Source of the DNA: Bacteroidales bacterium
GTDB lineage: Bacteria > Bacteroidota > Bacteroidia > Bacteroidales > F082
Direction of reading: 5' to 3'
DNA length: 64,000 nucleotides
NCBI GenBank assembly: GCA_023229245.1
Contig: JALNZU010000005.1
Span: forward strand, 1 to 64,000
In this document: positions 51,912-59,178 of the stretch, piece after piece
Position numbering within the stretch: position 1 is the stretch's first letter
How the letters are laid out: the number at the start of each line of letters is the position of its first letter
Notes under the pieces: model-generated
Seen by the model: the letters and a program-made list of their open reading frames with translations, nothing else
The model's database searches: none
Told to the model about the DNA's origin: nothing
Made by a program: the position numbers and the translations under genes

Positions 51912-54689
51912 ATGAAAGAATTAAGTAAACATTCGATTAAAGAAATGACGATAGATGGTGATTCATATCGTTTTCACTCGCTTCGTCATCTGAAAGATGA
52001 AAATATTGAACATCTGCCTTTTAGCATTCGGATTTTGTTGGAGAATGTGCTCAGAAACTATGATGGGTTCAGTATTACTGATGAACATATAGAGACTTTG
52101 CTGAAATGGACGCCCGAAGCTATTGACAAGGACATACCCTATATGCCTGCACGTATTCTGATGCAGGATTTTACAGGAGTTCCGGCGGTGGTTGACATTG
52201 CTTCATTGCGTGCCGAATTTGTCAGACATGGTAAGGACGGTCAGAAAATTAATCCTGCTATACCTGTCGATTTAGTGATTGACCATTCCGTGCAGGTTGA
52301 TTATTATGGAACCGATTATTCTTATGGCAAAAACGTAGCTCTTGAGTTTGAGCGCAATAAGGAGCGATACGAGCTTCTGAAGTGGGCACAGCAGGGGTTG
52401 AATAATTTTACTGTAGTACCTCCGGGTATGGGTATCTGCCATCAGGTCAATCTGGAATACTTAGCCAAAGGTGTTATGGCACGCAATGGATGGCTCTTTC
52501 CCGACACCCTTGTTGGAACGGATTCGCATACCCCTATGGTGAATGGAATTGGTGTAGTGGGTTGGGGAGTTGGTGGAATAGAGGCCGAAGCAGCTATGTT
52601 GGGACAGCCTATATTCATAACCTGTCCACAGGTGGTAGGCCTGAAACTGACCGGAAAAATCCCAAATGAATGTACCGCCACCGATCTGGTGCTGTCAATC
52701 ACCAAACTGTTGCGAGACACAGGAGTAGTAGGGAAATTTGTTGAAGTGTTTGGCGATGGATTAGACCATCTGACCGTTACCGACAGAGCTACTATTTCGA
52801 ATATGTCACCCGAATTTGGATGTACAGTAACGTATTTTCCAACCGATGCGCAAACTTTAGAGTATATGCATACTACTAATCGATCGGCACAACAGATCAG
52901 ATTAGTTGAACAATATTGCAAAGAAAATCTGCTCTGGCGAACAGGCGACGAAAAAATCGCTTATTCAAGCATAGTGGAATTAGACTTGTCAACCCTTGAA
53001 CCAACCGTATCAGGGCCAAAACGCCCGCAGGATAAAATATTTGTCAAGGAATTAGGTACTAAATTTACCGAGATACTTAAAACTGAATATAGGCGTGATT
53101 ATCAACCTAAAGAACAGCGCAATGAATTTGCGTGGCTGATAGAAGGTGGCTCAGGCACCGAGTTCACCTTCGGACAAGTACCAATGAGTGGTGAAACACA
53201 TTCGGAAGTGATTGCCAACAACACCTTACACTCGGTACGTATCGTTCAGTCTAACAACGAATTTGTGCTAAGCGATGGAAGCATAGTAATTGCTGCTATA
53301 ACAAGTTGTACCAACACTTCTAATCCCGCTGTCATGGTTGGTGCGGGCTTATTGGCCAGAAATGCCGTAGAGAGAGGATTACGCCCTAAATCATGGGTGA
53401 AAACCTCTTTAGCACCAGGATCTAAAGTAGTAACCAAGTATTTAGAGCGATCAGGACTTAATACCTATCTTGAAGCTTTGCGCTTTCATACGGTAGGTTA
53501 TGGATGTACTTCATGTATTGGTAACTCAGGTCCACTTCCCCCGGCTATTGCAACAGCAGTAGATAAAGGCGAATTAGTTGTAGCTTCGGTACTTTCGGGC
53601 AACAGAAATTTCGAGGCCAGAGTGCATCCACAGGTGAAAATGAATTTCCTGATGTCGCCTATGCTAGTAGTAGCTTATGCGTTAACCGGCAGGGTGGATA
53701 TTGACCTTATTAATGATCCGATTGACTATGATCCTAACGGAATCCCGGTTTATCTGAAAGATATATGGCCTTCAAGAGACGAGATTCAGCAAACTATCAA
53801 CGACTGTATGAAACAGGGTGACTTTGAAGAAGTGTATGATGTCATATTTGATGGATCAACCGATTGGCAAAGTTTAGATGTTAAATTAGATCAGAAGTAT
53901 GAATGGAACCTCTCATCCACTTATATCAAAGAAGCTCCATTTTTTGAAAACCTAAGACCTGAGCCTGATCCTGTAGCCGATATCAAGGAAGCAAGGGTGT
54001 TGCTCTATCTGGGCGATTCGGTAACCACCGACCATATCTCGCCGGCCGGCTCGTTCAGAGAAGACTCAGCCGCAGGTCAGTATCTGATTTCTCACGGTAT
54101 CACAAAAGAAAATTTTAACTCATTTGGCTCCCGCAGAGGTAATCACGAAGTGATGATGCGCGGCACATTTGCTAACGTACGTATCAAAAATAAAATTGCT
54201 GACCGCGAAGGAGGATACAGCAAACACCTGCCGACAGGGGAAGTGAACAGCGTGTTCGATGTGGCTATGAAATATAAAACAGACCAGACACCGTTGATCA
54301 TCCTGGCCGGAAAAGAATATGGTTCGGGTTCATCACGCGACTGGGCTGCTAAAGGAACTTTCCTGTTAGGTGTGAAAGCTGTTATAGCTGAAAGCTTTGA
54401 GCGAATTCACCGAAGCAATTTAGTTGGAATGGGTGTGGCACCTTTGGTTTTTGCCAACGGAAATACAGCCGAATCCCTTGGATTGGACGGCACCGAAAGC
54501 TTTACCATAAGCGGATTGGAAAATGGACTTCATCCACATAAATTCCTTGACGTTAAAGCTGTACATCCATCAGGAAAAGAAATAGATTTTCAGGTGGAAG
54601 CTCGGTTTGATTCCGAGATCGAAATAGAATACTATAAAAATCAAGGGATATTGCAATATGTCTTACGGCAATACCTGAAAAATCATTAA
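51912..54689 (+). CDS. acnA: Aconitate hydratase (AcnA/IRP1 type)
   Basis: Citrate-isocitrate isomerase of the TCA cycle, 925 residues, in the AcnA (cytosolic/IRP-like) size class and domain order. The 4Fe-4S ligands are Cys466 in TSCTNTSNPAVM and Cys532 and Cys535 in YGCTSCIGNSG. The substrate loop GTDSHTPMVNGIGV near residue 200 and the swivel domain (SVTTDHISPAG, GSGSSRDWAAKG) are intact. In iron starvation AcnA apoproteins can bind RNA, which makes the palindrome in its leader worth noting, though no IRE-like loop was seen. It is a single-gene unit closed by a bidirectional terminator. Its presence argues for at least an oxidative TCA branch. Confidence 0.96.
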   Translation: MKELSKHSIKEMTIDGDSYRFHSLRHLKDENIEHLPFSIRILLENVLRNYDGFSITDEHIETLLKWTPEAIDKDIPYMPARILMQDFTGVPAVVDIASLRAEFVRHGKDGQKINPAIPVDLVIDHSVQVDYYGTDYSYGKNVALEFERNKERYELLKWAQQGLNNFTVVPPGMGICHQVNLEYLAKGVMARNGWLFPDTLVGTDSHTPMVNGIGVVGWGVGGIEAEAAMLGQPIFITCPQVVGLKLTGKIPNECTATDLVLSITKLLRDTGVVGKFVEVFGDGLDHLTVTDRATISNMSPEFGCTVTYFPTDAQTLEYMHTTNRSAQQIRLVEQYCKENLLWRTGDEKIAYSSIVELDLSTLEPTVSGPKRPQDKIFVKELGTKFTEILKTEYRRDYQPKEQRNEFAWLIEGGSGTEFTFGQVPMSGETHSEVIANNTLHSVRIVQSNNEFVLSDGSIVIAAITSCTNTSNPAVMVGAGLLARNAVERGLRPKSWVKTSLAPGSKVVTKYLERSGLNTYLEALRFHTVGYGCTSCIGNSGPLPPAIATAVDKGELVVASVLSGNRNFEARVHPQVKMNFLMSPMLVVAYALTGRVDIDLINDPIDYDPNGIPVYLKDIWPSRDEIQQTINDCMKQGDFEEVYDVIFDGSTDWQSLDVKLDQKYEWNLSSTYIKEAPFFENLRPEPDPVADIKEARVLLYLGDSVTTDHISPAGSFREDSAAGQYLISHGITKENFNSFGSRRGNHEVMMRGTFANVRIKNKIADREGGYSKHLPTGEVNSVFDVAMKYKTDQTPLIILAGKEYGSGSSRDWAAKGTFLLGVKAVIAESFERIHRSNLVGMGVAPLVFANGNTAESLGLDGTESFTISGLENGLHPHKFLDVKAVHPSGKEIDFQVEARFDSEIEIEYYKNQGILQYVLRQYLKNH

Positions 54690-54693
54690 CGAT

Positions 54694-54728
54694 AAAAAAG
54701 GCTGCTTCAAAACCGGACAGCCTTTTTT
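54694..54728. terminator. Bidirectional intrinsic terminator after acnA
   Basis: AAAAAAGGCTG (54694-54704) and CAGCCTTTTTT (54718-54728) form an 11-base-pair stem with a 13-base loop. It lies 5 bases after the acnA stop and its right arm touches the stop codon of the convergent XRE gene. Confidence 0.85.
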
Positions 54729-54928
54729 TAATCTTTATCCTCTAAAAAGAAGATATCTTCTACCGCCTTGCCAAACACACGGGCTATCTTGATTGCCAAC
54801 ACAGTAGACGGCACATATTTACCGGCTTCCAACGTGTTGATAGTTTGACGGCTAACCGAAACTTTCTTAGCAAGCTCTTCCTGCGTCCATCCTTTGATGG
54901 CACGCTCTACCTTAAGAGTGTTTTTCAT
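54728..54928 (-). CDS. Small XRE-family transcriptional regulator
   Basis: A 66-residue Cro/CI-type helix-turn-helix protein: KGWTQEELAKKVSVSRQTIN covers helices 2 and 3. It matches the short stand-alone regulators (YgzD/YgjM-like size) that begin LKVERAI and end VEDIFFLEDKD. It is second in a two-gene operon, overlapping the membrane protein gene by 17 bases, which implies translational coupling. The perfect inverted repeat TGTAAG-N6-CTTACA at the operon promoter is the obvious candidate binding site, so autoregulation is likely. Confidence 0.92.
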   Translation of the reverse strand: MKNTLKVERAIKGWTQEELAKKVSVSRQTINTLEAGKYVPSTVLAIKIARVFGKAVEDIFFLEDKD

Positions 54929-55391
54929 CTTTTAATGGTCTTGAAGAGCGGTATAGGACAAAGTGAAAACGGAAAATGAAGATAACCAATATCGTAAACA
55001 TATTGTACAACATGACGTCAAGAAAAGCTAACCCATATACAAACAAAAACGCTAGTAACAATAAAGTATAGTTTACCAGAACAGCCCATAACAAAGACGA
55101 CAATCTCAGACTGGCAATAAATTCATCTTCCTGTTTTTCCTTTGAGAAACCAACCAATAAAGCTCCGATCAGAAACAAAACTCCTACCAAAGTTTGAGTG
55201 ATATTAGTTCTAATCCATCCAAAAGAAGGATTGGCACTAAGAATCTCTTTGTTAAAAAAAGCAAACACTTTTGCTTTTAACACAAAAGAATCGAACCCAT
55301 TGATGATCAGGAAAATACCTGCCAATGTAGCCGGTATCAGCAGAATCCAACCGAATTTTTTAACGGAATGAGGTAATAATATAGCTTGCAT
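54912..55391 (-). CDS. Four-helix membrane protein paired with the XRE regulator
   Basis: I do not recognise a named family. The 159-residue product has four hydrophobic segments (about 14-36, 62-83, 98-122, 126-145) and short charged loops (SKEKQEDEF). It has no signal peptide, so it is an inner-membrane protein. The overlap with an XRE regulator is a recurrent arrangement of a small membrane protein with a YgzD-like regulator, where the membrane partner may sense or modulate the regulator; this is inference. The promoter is among the best matches in the window (TTGACA-N17-TACATTTG). Confidence 0.75.
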   Translation of the reverse strand: MQAILLPHSVKKFGWILLIPATLAGIFLIINGFDSFVLKAKVFAFFNKEILSANPSFGWIRTNITQTLVGVLFLIGALLVGFSKEKQEDEFIASLRLSSLLWAVLVNYTLLLLAFLFVYGLAFLDVMLYNMFTILVIFIFRFHFVLYRSSRPLKDEKHS

Positions 55392-55410
55392 GATCTTTAA
55401 GTTAAACGCA

Positions 55411-55441
55411 CAAATGTAAGATAAACCTTACAATATGTCAA
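55411..55441 (-). promoter_or_regulatory. Promoter of the membrane protein-XRE operon with overlapping operator
   Basis: On the minus strand TTGACA (55436-55441) is followed by 17 bases and TACATTTG (55411-55418). The perfect inverted repeat TGTAAG-ataaac-CTTACA (55415-55432, plus-strand reading) overlaps the -7 box and is placed to block RNA polymerase, as expected for autorepression by the XRE product. Confidence 0.6.
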
Positions 55442-55469
55442 GTATATTTTACATGTTGAACTAAAAATA

Positions 55470-55497
55470 AACACCAGAACTTAAAAATTCTGGTGTT
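55470..55497 (-). terminator. Intrinsic terminator of the aromatic-rich protein gene
   Basis: AACACCAGAA (55470-55479) and TTCTGGTGTT (55488-55497) form a 10-base-pair stem with an 8-base loop, flanked by A/T. It is 22 bases past the stop of the gene transcribed leftwards. Confidence 0.75.
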
Positions 55498-55518
55498 TTC
55501 AATTCAATAAGATTTGTG

Positions 55519-56892
55519 TTATCTCTTTCTGCTTTTTGATGGAGTAGCTTTTTCTTTTGTAGGATTTGCCGTTTTACTTACATGATTAGTTTTTGTGCTA
55601 TTTCCGCTTGTATTGCTTCTTTCAGCGGGTTTGACCGATGTAGTCTCTTTGTTTGTGCCTTGTTTGGTGGTCACTGCTTTTTGTGTCCTGCTTTTTTGAT
55701 CGGTACTTTTTCCGCTGATATTTGTCGTGCTTCTTGCTGGCTGCCGAGCGCTAGTAGCAGGCTTTGAATCTTGTTTTACGGTACTGGCAGCACGATTTAC
55801 AGGTGTTTGTTGTTGTTTTGTTTGGGTAGCAGGTCTTGCGGTTCTCGTGCTTTGTGGAGCCCTTTGCTGTGCAGGTGCTTTTTTATTGACATCAGCTGTT
55901 TTGACCTGTTGAACCCTCTGCGAGTTTTGAGCAGGTGTCGATACACCTCGTTCGTTTCTTTTCAGTGTTGACTGTTGAGAATTGCTCTGATTGGCTGCCC
56001 TTGTAGCATACGCACGGGTAGGTAATGTAGTGCCCGACGACACGCGCTGGGTATAAATCCGTTCGCCTTCGCTTTTTTTCTCTGGCTTGCTATAGGTGTT
56101 TGCGTAATAGTTCCGGTTGATATTTACTTGTACTATAGGCGCATAGTGTCTTATTTCTGTATGATATACCTTTTGATAAGCTACATAGCGTTTATGATGC
56201 CATGGGCGATAATAACTCAAATAATGGTTTCGCCATCCGTAGTGATAGGCATGATAGGTATGCCAGTAATAGGGTGTCCATGGATGCCAATACACAGGAT
56301 AATACCCCCAATACCAAGACGATCTCCATACTACATAACCAGGTCGATAAAGGAATACAACTACCGGCCAGCGGGCTACTTCGTAATAGGTGGTGTGTAT
56401 AACCTTTGTCTGAGTAGTAACAGCTTGTGTACTGCTTGGTCTTCCGGCATAGCCTGGATTAGGGGTTTCGTCGTACGCAGGCTCTACTATATAGTTGGGG
56501 CCATATAATAACTCATCCCCAATCAATTGAACGATGACCGAGCCATTAGCCTGTTTTTCAACTGTAAATACAGCTACATCCTGATACTCGGTTTCACTAA
56601 GTGCTACTCGTAGAACTATAGTATGTATTTGCTCTGATGGATAATCAAACACCATAATATAATCAACCAAATTATCGCCATTAAGGTCCAGATTATTGAT
56701 CATGGCTTCAGGATCGTTCAGGCCTCTTTCAAACGCTTCCAAAGTTTCGGATTCCCTAAACATATCCATCACAGCATATAGGTTGAGATTGTCGCCCGGC
56801 AGACCAGATTTCTCTATATAATCTTGTGCCTGAAGCCGGACCATGCTTCCAAGAAACAAAAGCAAAACGATAATAAACGGATACTTTTTCAT
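55519..56892 (-). CDS. Secreted protein with Tyr/Trp/His-rich middle and low-complexity basic tail
   Basis: I do not recognise a named family. The 457-residue product has a signal peptide (1-22), then a folded domain (about 25-150) containing an EF-hand-like DLNGDNLVDYIMVFDYPSEQ. A segment of about 100 residues (about 170-270) packed with Tyr, Trp and His follows (YYPVYWHPWTPYYWHTYHAY). The last 185 residues are a Thr/Ser/Gln/Lys/Arg-rich disordered tail with no repeats of fixed length, ending KATPSKSRKR. Similar aromatic-then-basic layouts are seen in Bacteroidota envelope proteins without a known role. It is a single gene with promoter candidate and terminator. Metal or polysaccharide binding by the aromatic/His part is possible but unproven. 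Confidence 0.72.
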   Translation of the reverse strand: MKKYPFIIVLLLFLGSMVRLQAQDYIEKSGLPGDNLNLYAVMDMFRESETLEAFERGLNDPEAMINNLDLNGDNLVDYIMVFDYPSEQIHTIVLRVALSETEYQDVAVFTVEKQANGSVIVQLIGDELLYGPNYIVEPAYDETPNPGYAGRPSSTQAVTTQTKVIHTTYYEVARWPVVVFLYRPGYVVWRSSWYWGYYPVYWHPWTPYYWHTYHAYHYGWRNHYLSYYRPWHHKRYVAYQKVYHTEIRHYAPIVQVNINRNYYANTYSKPEKKSEGERIYTQRVSSGTTLPTRAYATRAANQSNSQQSTLKRNERGVSTPAQNSQRVQQVKTADVNKKAPAQQRAPQSTRTARPATQTKQQQTPVNRAASTVKQDSKPATSARQPARSTTNISGKSTDQKSRTQKAVTTKQGTNKETTSVKPAERSNTSGNSTKTNHVSKTANPTKEKATPSKSRKR

Positions 56893-56933
56893 GGCATTAG
56901 GTTTTAAATTGTGATTGATAATCGTGGTCGTTC

Positions 56934-56962
56934 CAAAACTATGCCAGAATTGAACAGCTCAA
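56934..56962 (-). promoter_or_regulatory. Candidate promoter of the aromatic-rich protein gene
   Basis: Minus-strand TAGTTTTG (56934-56941) lies 41 bases upstream of the ATG with a TTG (56960-56962) 18 bases before it, both fitting the Bacteroidota promoter. Confidence 0.45.
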
Positions 56963-56980
56963 TCCTTCTGGCTAAAAACC

Positions 56981-57024
56981 GTACTACTATACGCTTACAA
57001 CAGCTGATAATTTTATAGTACTAC
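56981..57024 (-). terminator. Possible terminator hairpin over the cotH stop codon
   Basis: GTACTACTATA (56981-56991) and TATAGTACTAC (57014-57024) pair at 10 of 11 positions around a 22-base loop, and on the minus strand the stem is followed by GGTTTTTAGCC. The right arm contains the cotH stop, which makes this a compact but weak terminator. Confidence 0.3.
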
Positions 57025-59085
57025 AAAGGTCTGGCTTCCTATCGGTTTGTTGTTTCGAAATATTAAAAGATAATAAGTTCCTTGACCGTATGAAGCAGTA
57101 TGCAGAGTATAGGATTTAGATGAGGCTATGTTTTGGGTGAAGATCATCTTTCCCTGGAGGTTATACACCCTGATCTGATCAAAAGTTTTCTCACAAATCA
57201 GAGTGGTTTTTTCAATAGTGGGGTTGGGTAGTATTTTGATAATTGTTTTCGGGATTTCTTGATATGGTTGTATGGCTGTGATCGGGTCATTGGATGCGAC
57301 CCAGTTTTCGGGCAGGCTATTGTCTAAATTAAGGTCAATGAGGTGTAGGTGCGGGCCGTTACCATCTGCTTCGGGTGGCCAGGGCAACGAATCAGTATAA
57401 TGCACTTCGTTGATATGGTTTCCCCATGCATCTTTCAGAAGAAGTTTAAATGATTTGTTGGAAAGCTTGCGTGAGTATTCAGCGAAAGGTTCAAATCCAT
57501 AATATTGTTCAAAAACCCCGGCATTTGAAGCCAGATACAATTTTTGTCGAGGCAGTGCATAGCTATAGGCTTGAAACTGAAATACTATACCCGGTTCGCT
57601 TAGATAAATACCGGTTAAATCAATGGTGTCGTTGCTGTGATTACTGATCTCGATAAACTCCAGATCGTCTTTATCAAATCCCTGATCGGATTGTGGATGA
57701 TAATGTATTTTTGAGATGATCAGCGGAGGGATAAACGGATCGGCACATGCCTGAAAATTGTTCAGCTTGCTGTTGAGCCAGTTGATTCGTAACTGAAGCC
57801 ATGACTTGATTTCGTTGATATGGTATATATGGTTTCCGATAGTGTTCCAGCGTTGGTCTTCTCGTTCTACCGCTTCGGATATCCATGCTACAGTGCTGTC
57901 AATCAGGTTAGTGATTTGATCGTAATGTAAAGTATTTCCAGGTGCATTGAGGTCGTTCCATCTCTTGCTGAAGTAACAGTGAAACTCATCTTGGTCGAAC
58001 AGGTCTTTCCAGAATTTGGAGCCGACATTTGAGTAGTTAAACTGCCATACATCAGTTTTACTGCGGTTGTATCCCCATGTGATCAGGTCGTTACCAAAGC
58101 TAAGATTAAAGTCCCAGACCGGCCCTGCCCTAAGCTTTCCCCCCCTGTCCTTATGGAAAAAGGTGCTGAATCTGTAGGCATCTACATTTGATGCCAACTC
58201 ATTGATAATCATAAAATCAATAAAGGTAGGAACGTCAATCAGGGAAGGAAAGCCATCAGCAATAGAATAATTATGTGTTGCCATAGCTTGCTGCAGGTCG
58301 AAGAAATAGTTTCTGATATATTCATGCTGTGGGTTGGTGATCTGATCAGGTTTAGGCTGATGATGAATATAGTCCACCCATCCCCCACCATAGGATGACA
58401 TATACCATGCTATAGGGTCGCCACCGGTTGTTTTATCGGCTTTGGTAATATACCCACCTGTTAGCTCAGGTAATGAATTATCATCTGTGGTCAGCTTTAG
58501 GATATTTACCCGTTTGCTATCAATTTTTATCTTTTCCGAAAGTATGTATAACCCTTTATAGTCATCGTTTACAATGAGTTCACAATAGACTGTTCGAGTG
58601 ACATAATCGCCTAAGTTTTCAGCTAATTTATACGTGATATAATCGCGCAACATAGATGGATCGAACGCAAATGAATTCAATATCCAGTTGTTTTCTTTTG
58701 GCATACCTAAAAGCGACACATTGTTGTTTGATACATCATCGGCCTGAAGTGTTTTGAGTGCATAAGGCTTCTTGGGTGGTGATTGCGAGGTTGAGCCTCG
58801 TAGCTCAATACCAATACGTCCGTCGTAATTCAAAAATTCGGGGTTATACTGGTCTGTTATATAATTCCTTGAGCCATCAGGCCGATAAATAATTTTCATT
58901 GAAGCAGGTACTTTTGGCTCATCGGGTATTTCAATAGGTAAGCCGGTATTAGGATCAATATCGGTATTGATGATCACTATGGGCAGATTGCTGTTTGTAA
59001 GGGTTTGTGCATTCAATGCAGATAATGAGCCTGTAGCAACATATATTATATAACTGATGAATAGAAATAGTGGAAGTTTTTGCAT
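57013..59085 (-). CDS. CotH kinase-family protein with lamin-tail and T9SS sorting domains
   Basis: A 690-residue exported protein: signal peptide (1-26), a CotH domain (about 85-430), a lamin-tail domain (about 450-560) and a type A T9SS C-terminus (from about 615, ending GSQTFVVL). CotH features are ELRGSTSQSPPKKPYALKT, LYILSEKIKIDSKRVNILK and the AGPVWDFNLSFGN block, whose Asp matches the metal-binding DFG-like residue of CotH atypical kinases. Bacillus CotH phosphorylates spore-coat proteins. In a T9SS cargo the protein would act at the cell surface, perhaps phosphorylating or anchoring surface components. The kinase activity here is inferred. The gene stands alone with a TATCTTTG box upstream. 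Confidence 0.85.
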   Translation of the reverse strand: MQKLPLFLFISYIIYVATGSLSALNAQTLTNSNLPIVIINTDIDPNTGLPIEIPDEPKVPASMKIIYRPDGSRNYITDQYNPEFLNYDGRIGIELRGSTSQSPPKKPYALKTLQADDVSNNNVSLLGMPKENNWILNSFAFDPSMLRDYITYKLAENLGDYVTRTVYCELIVNDDYKGLYILSEKIKIDSKRVNILKLTTDDNSLPELTGGYITKADKTTGGDPIAWYMSSYGGGWVDYIHHQPKPDQITNPQHEYIRNYFFDLQQAMATHNYSIADGFPSLIDVPTFIDFMIINELASNVDAYRFSTFFHKDRGGKLRAGPVWDFNLSFGNDLITWGYNRSKTDVWQFNYSNVGSKFWKDLFDQDEFHCYFSKRWNDLNAPGNTLHYDQITNLIDSTVAWISEAVEREDQRWNTIGNHIYHINEIKSWLQLRINWLNSKLNNFQACADPFIPPLIISKIHYHPQSDQGFDKDDLEFIEISNHSNDTIDLTGIYLSEPGIVFQFQAYSYALPRQKLYLASNAGVFEQYYGFEPFAEYSRKLSNKSFKLLLKDAWGNHINEVHYTDSLPWPPEADGNGPHLHLIDLNLDNSLPENWVASNDPITAIQPYQEIPKTIIKILPNPTIEKTTLICEKTFDQIRVYNLQGKMIFTQNIASSKSYTLHTASYGQGTYYLLIFRNNKPIGSQTFVVL

Positions 59086-59113
59086 CGGTATATTTTATTG
59101 GTCCGACATCCAA

Positions 59114-59121
59114 CAAAGATA
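59114..59121 (-). promoter_or_regulatory. Candidate -7 promoter box for cotH
   Basis: Minus-strand TATCTTTG matches TAnnTTTG, 28 bases upstream of the ATG. Confidence 0.4.
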
Positions 59122-59178
59122 CGTATTAATAGGGTTTGGCTTTTTTAAAATCCGATTAGTAATGGTACAACTTGGGTT

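Noticed and set aside
55582..55971. Cys-rich short open frames on the plus strand
   Set aside because: They are antisense to the low-complexity tail of the secreted protein; the Cys/Phe richness is a by-product of that codon bias.
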